The notes under the pieces: generated by a model | The model's input: only the letters and a program-made list of their open reading frames with translations | Databases searched by the model: none | What the model was told of the DNA's origin: nothing | From: Diplolepis rosae | Taxonomy: Eukaryota; Arthropoda; Insecta; Hymenoptera; Diplolepididae | DNA: 64,000 nt | Reading direction: 5' to 3' | Assembly: GCA_030998225.1 (NCBI GenBank) | Contig: JAPYXD010000450.1 | Coordinates: forward strand, 1,116,001-1,180,000 | In this document: piece by piece, positions 22,028 to 32,109 of the stretch | How the letters are laid out: every line of letters begins with the position of its first letter | Numbering within the stretch: position 1 is the stretch's first letter | Made by a program: the position numbers and the translations under genes

Positions 22028-22392
22028 GGGTTACATCACCCAGGCGCCCCGAAAAACTAAGCTTTCTTTGTGAATTTTTTTCTCGAGTTGTATGTGATGG
22101 ATCAAAATAAAATTTTAGGGCTTTATTACACATATATTCAAGTTCTCAAAAATATTTTTTATTAAAAAATTTACAACAAAATGGCGTCTTGGCAGTATAA
22201 TAAAAGAAAACACAATTTTTTGAAGGAGGAAAACGGCGTGCAGCATAGCAATCTTGGTGTTTCATCTGGAACAAAAAAAAAAGTTTTTTCTTAATTTACA
22301 ATGGTTTTTCTAGCGAATCATCCAGGATTTTTAATTTTGCTCGAAAATTCACAAATTTGTATGAGTTCAAACTTTTTTTTCCAGCCGAAAAA
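22028..22392. other. Possible truncated MITE
   Basis: It starts GGGGTTACATCACCCAGG at the copia break, a type of terminus seen in short DNA transposons, but no inverted partner is present before the LTR begins at 22393. No coding content. Confidence 0.3.
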
Positions 22393-24973
22393 TGAATCAC
22401 TATTAACCGACACGACTAAATACGACAATGCACGTAATCCAAAGGAACTATCTAGCACTACGGTTTCCGGACTTGGACCACTTAAGGACCAAGGATTTTA
22501 TTTACCAAGTACCGAATGTTGAGTTGCTCATAAAAATCCAATGAGACTTACGTTTATCGAAGGGTCTGCTCACGATGTTGAATTACCGGTCCAGACCTAA
22601 CAACCGTACAACTGTTCGGAACTTAATGACAAACCTCCAGAGGTGAATCTGGGGTATATATGCTATTGATGCTTCTATTAGTGGGAGCAGATCATCGTAA
22701 ATCGGTGGCACGGCACGTTCGAATCGCAAATCGGTGGCAAGGCACGTTCGAATCGCAAATCGGTGGCAAGGCACGTACGAATTGCGAATCGGTGGCCAGG
22801 CACGATCTCTGCAAGGGTTCATGAGTTCATCTCTTCTATTGCCCAATTTTATATCTAGTTTCCAAATAAATGCATTTTTAATTACTCATTTCTGCATTTA
22901 TTTGTTTATAATTTGTGTTACTTATTTTATGAAGTATGATCATTAATTGATTGCCAATGATCAGTCAATCAATTTCTTATCTACGCTCCATAATCAATGA
23001 TCGATTTTTATTCATTGATCGTGATCGATTCATCCGCAATCAATAAATAATGGCGATAATATTGATCAATACTATTTTACTACCCGAGATATTAATAATA
23101 GTTATGGTGTAATGTTGATACATAATTAATATTAACATAATAATGATTATAATACTTAGTCATTATAATTAATGAGGCTGTGCCGATAATTTCTCATTCT
23201 CTCATTAGGTTATCAGCACAGCATTACTACTTTATCAGCACGCGGTGTGAGTTACTGACTCATTACCGCGTGTGCAATTACCATACAGACAGAGCGCTGT
23301 TCTTCTTTATCTCTTATTACCATATGTCAAACCGATTCGTCGACGTGAGGTACACATAGGTTTTGAAACATTTCGACTCTTGGAATTTTAATTTTATTAA
23401 TATTTAATTATTCTTAACACGAATTTTTGCCTATCTGAGCCAAAAGTTTCGCTTTTCAAGTCAGAGTTTAAATTTTATATCTACAATTTTTAATTAAACG
23501 ATTTTCTAAATTTTTACATGGCAATTTTGCCCTACCTTAGATCAAAATTGTCCGTTTATAATCTACGTGTGGGTCACACGAAGGGTGAAAATTTCGCGAA
23601 GTGGGATTCTTAATTTTAAGAGCTAGAATACCGAAGAAACTCACTATTTTATTATTATTATTATTATATTATTTTGATATAACGCCTTCTAATTTTGGGG
23701 TTGATCCCTACTTCTGAAAATAATGTTGTTTGACCTTTTGGATCAAGGAATGGCTTACTCTGCCAGATTAGTTAGCCCGAGAATACCTCAATCATTGAAT
23801 TTCGCGCCTCACCCTTAATTTGAAAAATTTTACCAGTTACAAAGGCATCAGTAAAAGTCGGTCCCAATTTTTGGAATTTATGAGCATAAGCTCCCGACGA
23901 GGTCATCATTTGCCCTTTTCCTCCCACAAAAATAACCGACGATGACACTGGACCTTGGTTGCCCCAATTGGACTATAAAAAGGGAATGCAGGGACGCACC
24001 ATGGCTGTGAAGTGCCCTCAGGGCTCCGACACTGCTCGGCACAAGGAAGAGTTATGAGGATGGGAGCTTTCCCCCATTTCACCTCCCGCTGGCGCGTGCT
24101 ACCTGTGTGGGCCAGAGTTTCTATTGGACAACGGTGTGGGGGCAGGCTTGAACGTCGTGTAACGATTTTTATAATAAAAAGAAAATTTCAATGAATCAAC
24201 CTCGTCTACATAACCAAAATTCATTATTGTTAAGTGACTTATATCTATAATTACAATTATTCATAATGTTGAATACTAATAGTGTTTGCTATGCAATCAT
24301 AATTATCTTTATTTATAATATTTTATTATTATAATATTTTATAATGTAATGATGATTATATTTATTTATAATTGTCGTATTTGTATGATTATTAATTTTT
24401 ATTTATTATCAACGATTTACCCTTCCCATGTACATAAATAAATAAGCCTATCGTAGCTAATAAATAATAAAAAATAAAAAAATATAAAAGAAATAACAGC
24501 GTGGGACGCCCATCCAGCGATCATGCATTACGCTGCTTGACCTGGGTGATTGGTCGTGTGGCAGCAACCACAGGTTAGTGTGGCGCTCGCTGAGAGTACG
24601 AACGAAAATGTCCGTGAAAAGCAGACTGCGTCGTTCTCGCCACTTTCACTTCCGGTTTGGAAGTAAATCGTTTATTACTGGGCAAATACTTAACGAGACA
24701 TCGCAATTCTTTCGTGCGAGTCTCGTGGGAACCTACTTGTTCTAAAAGGGACCCTAATTTTGTGGATTCTTCCCTCGTTTCGTCGCAAAAGGCGGATACT
24801 TGACGCTGGCTCGTCTCAGTTTACCTCATGCGCACAGCTACCCGGTCCATATGATAATTTATCATAGGAACACTATTATATTTGAATGGGGTCTTCCTCG
24901 TTATCCTTGGTGTTTGGTGTGTTGCCCTTGCACAGGGGCAATATACAATTTTAAAAGTTACTGGGATGTAACA
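22393..24973 (-). repeat. 3' LTR of the endogenous retrovirus, interrupted
   Basis: It matches 40492-41584 over 22393-23363 and 24819-24973; the 1455 bp between are a foreign insertion. On the minus strand the LTR starts TGTTACATCCCAG and ends GTGATTCA. Near 22695-22800 this copy has three units of a ~29-bp GGTGGCAAGGCACGTTCGAA-type tandem where the other LTR has two; removing the insertion leaves about 1122 versus 1093 bp. Confidence 0.88.
23364..24818. mobile_element. Probable solo LTR inserted in the 3' LTR
   Basis: Starts TGAAACATTT, ends CGTCTCA, and is flanked by GTTT on both sides (23360-23363 and 24819-24822); the other LTR has a single GTTTA at this point, giving the empty site. It holds a TATA box (TATAAAAAG near 23972) and AATAAA-like signals near 24172, as an LTR would. 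No coding frame. TG...CA ends with a 4-bp duplication fit a gypsy-type solo LTR in plus orientation. Confidence 0.65.
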
Positions 24974-24990
24974 GTCCTCCCTCCTTAGAA
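24974..24990 (-). promoter_or_regulatory. Polypurine tract beside the 3' LTR
   Basis: On the minus strand CTAAGGAGGGAGGAC lies immediately before the LTR start. This is the expected position for the plus-strand primer. Confidence 0.75.
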
Positions 24991-25524
24991 TAATCATCGT
25001 CCTCGATGAAATAATATGTGTCTTCCGTGAATTAGTGAGAAAAAGTCTAGTGGGCGTGCTATATTGAGTTGTGGGCCCCATAATTTGTGGTGTGGATTGC
25101 AGTTCCGGAATCTCCTTGGTAAGTAAATATTTCTTAAGGAATAGTGATGTCATATTGCAGCTGCAAGCTGATGTTTGCAAGGGCTGACGTAGAATTCACT
25201 ATAATTTGACAAGGCGTTCTTCTTTTTATTTTGTTTTTTTTTTGTATACTAGGCTATATGTATCCTGAGAACGGTGACACCCGAGGATTCAGTTGCTGTA
25301 AGATTATGTCATTTTTCGAAGATGCTGGATGGTGATGCTATGCTGCGGTTGCCATGAGTCAATTTTCTGTAGAAGTTGACATGGCGAAATTTTGGATCTT
25401 GTTCTTTGTTGTAGTGCACGTGTTCCCTAGGAGTTCTGCCTTGGTGGGGTTTTTGGCTGATTTTGCATGGTTGACATGATGTCATCTCATTGCATGCTGG
25501 GTCGTGGGATGATTTTCTCCTCAG

Positions 25525-25655
25525 TCTCCAGCAGCCATGGCAGACGATAGATCCTCTTCAAGCTCAGAGACCATCACTTACGAAGAGCACTGCCAAAAAC
25601 CAGGGCTACCCTCTCTGCTTAGTGAGGGGGGCTACGTCGGTGCCTGAAGGAGCTG
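25525..25655 (+). CDS. Exon-like block 1, start exon MADDRSSSSS
   Basis: Preceded by TTTTCTCCTCAG, a good 3' splice site, and ended by GCTG/GTAAGT, a good 5' splice site. An ATG in strong context (GCAGCCATGG, 25537) opens 36 codons starting MADDRSSSSSETITYEEHC to a TGA at 25645, ten bases before the donor. Product unknown. The early stop means that as it stands it does not join to the next block. Confidence 0.3.
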
Positions 25656-25696
25656 GTAAGTGCCCCTTTTTCAATTTGCGTGATTTATTCGGGTAG

Positions 25697-26218
25697 TGCC
25701 GCATTCGCGAGGTGTCTTGGTTCGGGTCAAGATGACAGACTCCGGAGACTTCCTAGACGCCTTGTTGTCGGAGTGGTTCGGTGCACCACATTATTCTAGC
25801 CCTCAAAACTCCGGTCTTTTCACCGAACCTTCGTTGGTCGAGTCGATCGCGGATTTTGACCTTTCCTTGTTGCAGCCGAGTTCCTCGAGTTCGCCTGCTT
25901 CATCTGGGGATTCCACTTTGTTTTTTCCGCGACGTGACAGTCTCCTGGTGCGGGTCTCTGAAATCGAAGATCGATTAGGAGTTTCTTTATGTGTTGGTTC
26001 GCGGTGTGCGTTCAAGCCAAGTCGTGGAGTCGATGACCCTGGCTTGTCAAGCCTTGTTTGATCCATCTATTTCTCGTGATTCCTTCTCGGAAGTCCGGGT
26101 TTTAGATTCGAGGAATCCCGGGGTGTTGTTGCGTGTGGCTTCCCTGGAGCTAAAACACCGCATTTTAGGGTGTAAGGATGCCCTAAAATGTCGAGATCTA
26201 GTGGTGGGGTTAGCTTAG
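25697..26218 (+). CDS. Exon-like block 2, MTDSGDFLDALL
   Basis: After a weak acceptor (TTCGGGTAG) an ATG at 25732 opens 110 codons to 26061: an acidic start (MTDSGDFLDALLSEWFG), a Ser-rich segment and a charged end. A second frame (25991-26218) overlaps it and continues with ESMTLACQALFDPSIS and a helical, basic end, so a frame change near 25990 is likely. It ends near TTAGCTTAG/GTGCGT. No known domain. Confidence 0.35.
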
Positions 26219-26312
26219 GTGCGTTGAACAGGGCGGTGCATCGAAGCTCCTATTTCGTTCATTATTAATTTTAATTAATTAATTTTTAATTATTTATGTC
26301 TATCTGTTTCAG

Positions 26313-26634
26313 GCGTGCAGGGGCGTCCGCGTCAACTCCCACGGTGTTCCTTGGGCTTGTTCCTGGCCCGGGTCCTGCTCCTTTCCACGGAAATTGTCCA
26401 GCAGGGGCAGCTTCACCAAAACTGGAGACAGGTGGCCCAGGAGAACCGAGGTGGGCGCCGAAACAGGCTAATTCGAGGGTGCTGGCACTCTCTGGCGAGC
26501 CAGGCTGCTAGGGGAGCGCAGGAGGTGGCAGATGCTCGAGCACTGGAGCTGCTAGCGCTTACAGAAGCGCATGTGGGCACGCCCGCCGTGCAGGAGTGTA
26601 TACACTCACCCCTGGTGCCTTCTGTTTGGCTTGG
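26313..26634 (+). CDS. Exon-like block 3, basic helical segment
   Basis: Bounded by TATCTGTTTCAG (acceptor) and GGCTTGG/GTAAGT (donor). One frame is open throughout (107 codons) and reads as amphipathic, Arg/Gln/Ala-rich helices, for example NWRQVAQENRGGRRNRLIRG. GC content is much higher than in the surroundings, which supports coding origin. Function unknown. Confidence 0.4.
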
Positions 26635-26713
26635 GTAAGTCGTCGTTTGCTCGTTGGAATTACCTTGATATCGCATATTTTATTTATTATTCTCTTTTTT
26701 TTTAATGTTTCAG

Positions 26714-26989
26714 TGGTGCCTGGTACATGGGTGATTTCTGCCACTGCGGTCGCTACCTGCGTGGCTCCTTCCATGTCCTCCCGTGCTGATGCGGGATATA
26801 CTATGATGCTCCGTGGTGTAAGTTGTAGATTTCGTTTCCAATCTTGTTCTATTTAAAATCCCCTTCTTCTTTTCTGTTTCTTGTCTTCCATTTCTCGTTT
26901 CTTATTTATTAATTCTTGTTTCAGACTCGAGGCCTGAGGACGTCCTGGTACCAACGGAGGATCCGGTGCTGCCTCCCAGTTACCATTAA
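26714..26989 (+). CDS. Exon-like blocks 4 and 5
   Basis: Block 4 (26714-26817) lies between TTTAATGTTTCAG and GGT/GTAAGT; block 5 starts after TTCTTGTTTCAG at 26925 and in one frame reads SRPEDVLVPTEDPVLPPSYH to a TAA at 26987-26989. The phases of blocks 3, 4 and 5 do not all agree, so any gene is either broken or spliced differently from this reading. The regular direction of all these splice signals on the plus strand, against the retroviral strand, is the main evidence. Confidence 0.3.
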
Positions 26990-28010
26990 TATTAGTTTTT
27001 TTTTTTTTAAATTTATATATACCTTTTGATGTACACATATCTTAGTTGTAAATACCTAGGTTATGTATCTTATATTTATATTTTAGTATATTGTACTTAG
27101 TTGTAAATGTTTCCTTATTTATATAAAAATTTTAACTTTATATAATAGCTTGAAAGGCTGGCAGACGAGGCATATTCAAGAAAGCAATTTTTTTTTTTCT
27201 CTGCCCGTCTTTCTATTTTTTGTGTTATTATTTTCCTTCCTATTAGTTTAATAGCTAGGTTATATAAGTCAAATAAATTTTACTCTAAAGTCTATAAAAT
27301 ATATGAAAAGTTTTTCTTATCAATATAAACACAATGAAAGCGGTTGAGAGGCGGATGGGTGGGGGGGGGGCGTCAGTGTAGTTTAATTTTCGGTATGGGG
27401 TAACCCCTCTCTTCCGGTCTCTCTTATTGTTTGATTTACTTTACTTTAGATTTTATTTATTTTAAAATGAATTTAATTCTCCCTTCTTTTTTGTTAAAAG
27501 AACACCTTTTTGTTCACATATGTATTATACTATTAGCTATTAGTTCTATGTTATAATTATCAAACCTCTACTTATGGGCTCATCTACCTGTGATTGTTGC
27601 CCCCATTTACACGCCTGTATACGCACACATGTATGAGTGTACACACGCATGTGGAGCCCCAAATCCATGCATCTCAAATTCGACTGGGATACCTGATTGA
27701 GGGTGTGACGGTTTCTGATAATAGATATTTTTAGGTTCCGAGGTGAATTTCCGCAATTTTGAATGCAGGACCACCCGAATTTGAGCGTGGAACTAGTAAG
27801 GATTTAGTAGGGTAGCATAATGCTTGAGGAGAATTCATGCTGTTATATCTCCCTGAAGCTTTCTGTAGTATGTCGAAATTGCATATGCATTCGCAACATT
27901 ATTTTTATCATACATACAATTCATATAATATACGTATGCAATCTCGACATTGCTTTTTGATTGAGATAATGACACCTCGAAGTTTGGTTCTTATTATTTC
28001 ATATATTTAT
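26990..28010. other. AT-rich DNA with simple repeats
   Basis: No gene. A G10 run lies near 27361-27370 and a CA/TG-alternating stretch near 27610-27655. Confidence 0.4.
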
Positions 28011-28089
28011 AGTAGATGTATATATATAAGTCGATCAAGGTGTGGGTTAAAAAAATAATTGAAACACTCAAACGTAATTTGTCATGAGC

Positions 28090-28124
28090 GACGTTTCGTT
28101 GGCTTGGTTCGCCAACCTCATCAG
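28090..28124 (-). ncRNA. Hammerhead ribozyme-like core, left arm
   Basis: On the minus strand: CTGATGAG, stem GTTGGC, a loop, stem GCCAAC, then GAAAC and GTC. The CUGAUGA and GAAA boxes around a paired stem II are the conserved hammerhead core. Stems I and III are short or unclear, so self-cleavage is not shown. Confidence 0.55.
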
Positions 28125-28303
28125 GCTTAAAAATTGAAGTCTTTACATTTAAAACATTTAGTTAATTATTAAAATCTAATTTAATTCGTCACATTGTTTC
28201 GTCCCGAAGTGAAATATTAAACTGCATTTCACTTCGGGACGAATTAAATTAGATTTTAATAATTAACTAAATGTTTTAAATGTAAAGACTTCAATTTTTA
28301 AGC

Positions 28304-28338
28304 CTGATGAGGTTGGCGAACCAAGCCAACGAAACGTC
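28304..28338 (+). ncRNA. Hammerhead ribozyme-like core, right arm
   Basis: Same core as in the left arm, on the plus strand (CTGATGA at 28304-28310, GAAAC at 28331-28335). Confidence 0.55.
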
Positions 28339-28418
28339 GCTCATGACAAATTACGTTTGAGTGTTTCAATTATTTTTTTAACCCACACCTTGATCGACTT
28401 ATATATATACATCTACTA

Positions 28419-29935
28419 TATACACATCATGGAGGGTGATAATTCTACAATATTCTCTATTTCATATATTCTTTGGAAACTTCCCGAATTTCCATGTTAC
28501 AAAACTAACACAAACTTGATGCTATTTATGATGTTTTTGATTATAGGGATTTTAAAATTGCAAAATGCCCTAAATCCTTTTGAAAAAAATTTTCTTTTAT
28601 CTTATGAAACTGTGATTCAGTATAAAATTCATTGTAAATTATAATTTTGCAAGGAAATTTCCTTTTTCATGTCACTGCATAAAACTTCAGTTGACCAAAA
28701 TGTTAACTTAGTTCTGTGTAATTAAAATTAAAACATTTTCTTAAAAGTATTGTTATTTTACAAAATTCTACCCTATTTTTAACTTATAATCTGATTATAA
28801 TCCAAATTCTGGGAATCCATATTATGGTTATTTTAGTGATTCCATTTATTGCTTATTTCTAGGTTAATTTGGCTGGCACGAGCTCATTTATTGGCCAAAT
28901 AGGGTAATTTATAATTGAAAATTCATGGTTAAGTTTTGCGTTACCCGATTTTACCAATAATGGCTTTATTAATCGCCGTGCTCGTAAATATTTTCTTTAC
29001 AAAAATTTTGGCCTTATCCCATTAACTAGTTACTTAATTAATTATTTGAAACATCTCTGCGGTTATTTCTAGTATTGTGTTAACAATGGAGATATGTGCC
29101 CTTATTGTTCGGAAAAACCCTTAGTTATGTGGCTCAATTCTGATTGATCCACATGATTAAAGGTTTATGGATATATAGCAATGCACATCTTTTATTCTTC
29201 GCGGATATTATTCAATTATTTTTAATGGAATCTCCCGAATTAGATTGTTCGTTTAAAATTTTCTGACCGGATAGCATACCGTATGTGGAGTTCGCTGTTC
29301 TGCATACCTATGTGTATCACTTGCGCCTCCATGATGGTTGCATGTCCAACAATACTTGTATATCAGGTGGCCATTGTTGCGGGGCTGCCATGGAGTTTTT
29401 GATAATGATAGCCATCTTGTCGGTGCATCTATTGGCGTAAGCCCCACTGCAATATGAAATTTTTGGCACGTCTAATAATGATCTTGTATTAAGAATTCAT
29501 AAGGATGCAGGAGAACTTGTTTAGCGTGTGTGAATCATTCTAGGCGGTCGCGAGACTTCTTATCGCTGGGCGGTTCGAGTTACGCTCTGGCCATGTTGTC
29601 GGGAGTCTCGACTGCTGGTGATACGCTGCGTTCTGTAAGGTGTCACATTGCATTTCTTTATATGATTGGATCATAATTCATTATCGTTGCTCTTGGTGGG
29701 TGTGATTAATTTCTTTCTCAAGTGGGAGTGGTTTGTTAGCTTGCTACGGCTAAACTCCTCGTACTTTCTGCGATCCTTATTCTTTTTCCTCTGTTGCTTT
29801 GATTGTTAATTTATTATAGCTGCCATTATGTATCGTGACTAATTATTGTATATTTCTGGTGGTATCCATAATGATGTATCGTAATTCAGGGTGATTTTTG
29901 GCAAAAATTTTGTCTACTTAGGTACTTGTCCTCCC
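28419..29935. other. AT-rich DNA, nothing recognised
   Basis: No credible coding frame, RNA or repeat. It could be 3' non-coding sequence of the retrovirus. Confidence 0.4.
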
Positions 29936-29955
29936 TACTTAAAAGTGTCGTTGTC
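29936..29955 (-). promoter_or_regulatory. Second polypurine-like tract
   Basis: On the minus strand AAGTAGGGAGGACAAG, followed upstream by a GTCGTTGAGGACAACGAC-like hairpin. The tract at 24974 has a comparable neighbour (TCATCGAGGACGATGA). This suggests the original 3' end of an internal region once lay here. Confidence 0.45.
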
Positions 29956-30222
29956 CTCAACGACTTGCATTTTTTTATGCAATTCTAACATTTGTTGTTG
30001 GGATTGTTAATACTCTTGGAAGGGGGTGAATTTCTTCTGTGTTTGTTTGGTTGTCTACCGAAAGGGGTTGTAGTTCTATTTCCTCTTGGTTTTCTTTTAT
30101 GTTTATATTTTTATTATTACAGGTTTTACAGTTTTTACGGATTATTCCTTGTGTGAGGTGTATTACTGTTGTTACTATTAATAAGGTTAGGATACTGGAC
30201 CCTCCTAACCAATATTTTTGGA

Positions 30223-31986
30223 TTAATTTATGTTTATAATGATTATTTTATGTTTATAATGATTATTTTCCATGTCGAGAAGTTGTTCTTCTATGGTGGA
30301 GAGTGATTCTTCCGTATGCAGATTTTTTAATTTTTCATCCTTTTCTGTTTCCCAAAAAAATGATGTTATTGTAGGAATATGCATCGTTTTATAGATTATT
30401 GGGGAAATTTCTGATATATTCAATGAAAATCCGGAGTTGTAGATAAATGCTTCTGAGTTTACGTTTATTTGAGTTCCAATTAAATTTGTCTGTTCCGTTC
30501 TGGCAATACACCCTGCACTTAATCTTAATATTCCTGAATTTGTAATATGTCCTTTTTCTGTTTTTCCCTTTTTACAGGTGATGCTGATTGGCTCTGGTTT
30601 TTTAGTTGAAAATATCCATGCGTTTAAAGATGGAACATGCTTCCAAAAAGCTGAATTTTTTGAGTTTATTTTTATATCACATTGGTTTAAAATTTCCATT
30701 GAAGGGCGTGTAAGCATTTGACATTCGCAGGACGTAGTTGTGACTGTTTCGTGTATTGGTTGGGTGTTTTCGCAAATTGTGTGATAGATTGTTTTCTGGC
30801 AGGTGTCATAGTACTCTTTATCTGCCAAAAAGAATTTTATTTCGTCTTCTGTCAGGGCAATATATCGTTTTCTTGGTGAAATGTAGACGGCTCTTTTATA
30901 ATTTCCAGAAATGTTCTGGTACACAGGAAATGGATAAATTTTATAGAAATGTAGTGCTTTTCTATCTATCAATGGGATGTCTACTGATATTAGTAATTTT
31001 CCATATTTAATTTTGAGGTCCGTTTTGCCAATTTGTGAAAGTAATTCCACTCTAATGTGTGAAGTACGAATTGGAAATTCGCAATCTTCCATTGTAGTGT
31101 GTATTTCAGTGATTACTTCTTGCAGTTGGGCTTTGTAAATTGTCGAAGGGTGTAATTTGCCTTCTCGTGCGTATTCGGTTATTTTAATGAATTGTTTTAT
31201 TATTTCATATAAGTTTTCCAATTTTAGTTCCAAATGTGTTGACCATTGCATCATTTTTTCATAATACATGTAATGATTCCAATATTGTCCTTGCGATTCT
31301 ATTTTGTGGATGGTTTCATTTAATTCTTTTTGAATGATTTGAATTTGATTAGTTTTCTTGTTTATATCCTGATGAATATTATTCACTTCTGCTTTTATTA
31401 AGTGTGTTTGTTTTCCAATTATTTTACTGATGTTATTTTGCTTTTCATAAATATCATTTATTGCTTCGTTGTATTCTTCTGCGTCGTCGGAAGTCATGAC
31501 CCCTATTACTGGTCCTAGAATGCTGCCTATGGATCCTAGAAGAGGTGCTCTTCGTCTATGTATGGTCCTGGGAGGGATTATTTCATGGGGTATGTCCTGG
31601 CGTAGTTCCAGTAATATTTCACTTAAATCCTCATTTATAACTTCGAGTTGATGTAGCTTTTCATTGAGGCGATCCAATTTTATCATATCTTTGCAATTAG
31701 TACTTTTCAATCGATTTGGGCATGTCTTGTAGATTTTCTGAATTTCTGATTTTATTTTGTCGAATTGAATATGTTCCTGTAGTTTTTGGGGGTCCATGAA
31801 TATAACAAACCTCCAATGGTTTTGAGTGGTGCGGATAGTTTCCAATTTTTCGTAGAATAGTCCTGGGTTGTTATTGAAAGGTTGGATTTCGTAATCTTTG
31901 ATATTTAATCTTACGAGTAGGATAGAATATTTGTATGAAAAAATAAGCCTTTTACGTAAAAAGTATTTAATTAATGAACGATACAT
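30223..31986 (-). CDS. Env-like glycoprotein (Baculo-F/errantivirus type), anchor out of frame
   Basis: The first ATG in the frame is 31986 (MYRSLIKYF); the frame is open a little further upstream without one. Seen: a basic cleavage motif of the RxxRRR kind at roughly residue 150-156 of the open frame, followed at once by a Gly/Ile-rich fusion-peptide-like stretch, then a long heptad-like helical region and a cysteine-rich ectodomain (for example C-E-C and scattered Cys). This is the layout of insect retroviral and baculovirus F proteins, which mediate membrane fusion. The frame ends just after a 20-bp direct duplication (30226-30265). A hydrophobic anchor-like segment is encoded downstream (about 30090-30220) in a different frame, so this copy would be unanchored. 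No convincing signal peptide is seen at the N-terminus. Confidence 0.82.
   Translation of the reverse strand: MYRSLIKYFLRKRLIFSYKYSILLVRLNIKDYEIQPFNNNPGLFYEKLETIRTTQNHWRFVIFMDPQKLQEHIQFDKIKSEIQKIYKTCPNRLKSTNCKDMIKLDRLNEKLHQLEVINEDLSEILLELRQDIPHEIIPPRTIHRRRAPLLGSIGSILGPVIGVMTSDDAEEYNEAINDIYEKQNNISKIIGKQTHLIKAEVNNIHQDINKKTNQIQIIQKELNETIHKIESQGQYWNHYMYYEKMMQWSTHLELKLENLYEIIKQFIKITEYAREGKLHPSTIYKAQLQEVITEIHTTMEDCEFPIRTSHIRVELLSQIGKTDLKIKYGKLLISVDIPLIDRKALHFYKIYPFPVYQNISGNYKRAVYISPRKRYIALTEDEIKFFLADKEYYDTCQKTIYHTICENTQPIHETVTTTSCECQMLTRPSMEILNQCDIKINSKNSAFWKHVPSLNAWIFSTKKPEPISITCKKGKTEKGHITNSGILRLSAGCIARTEQTNLIGTQINVNSEAFIYNSGFSLNISEISPIIYKTMHIPTITSFFWETEKDEKLKNLHTEESLSTIEEQLLDMENNHYKHKIIIININ
30226..30265. 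repeat. 20-bp direct duplication at the end of env
   Basis: TTATGTTTATAATGATTATT occurs twice in tandem. The 20-bp addition is not a multiple of three and separates the env frame from the downstream hydrophobic segment. Confidence 0.85.
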
Positions 31987-32109
31987 TTGCGGCAAAATTG
32001 GCGCATACAATTTCAAGTATTTTATTGTACAAATATAAAATATATTTTAACTTTGGCTGGTTTATGTGAATAAAGGTATAAAAAACTTCACATATCTTGA
32101 TATACTATC

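Larger units (their letters stand above)
28011..28418. repeat. Palindrome of two inverted Penelope-type ends
   Basis: Arms about 28011-28215 and 28230-28418 are inverted copies. Each arm contains one hammerhead ribozyme-like core. Penelope-like elements are known to carry hammerheads in their terminal repeats and to form inverted or tandem terminal copies, so this looks like two head-to-head terminal pieces without a coding region. Confidence 0.6.
24991..29935. other. Unexplained ~5-kb segment between env and the 3' LTR
   Basis: The segment lies inside the retroviral LTR pair but carries no retroviral frame. It holds exon-like blocks on the plus strand (25525-26989), an AT-rich part with a G10 run near 27360, a hammerhead-bearing palindrome (28011-28418) and about 1.5 kb with nothing recognised (28419-29935). 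Either it is cargo carried by the element or two related elements recombined here; see the second polypurine-like tract near 29945. Confidence 0.5.

Noticed and set aside
22734..22946. Paired ORFs in 22583-22946 and 40682-41016
   Set aside because: They occur in both LTRs of the endogenous retrovirus and come from the 29-bp tandem units.
30039..30239. 66-codon plus-strand ORF opposite the env end
   Set aside because: It is the antisense shadow of the env C-terminal region on the minus strand.
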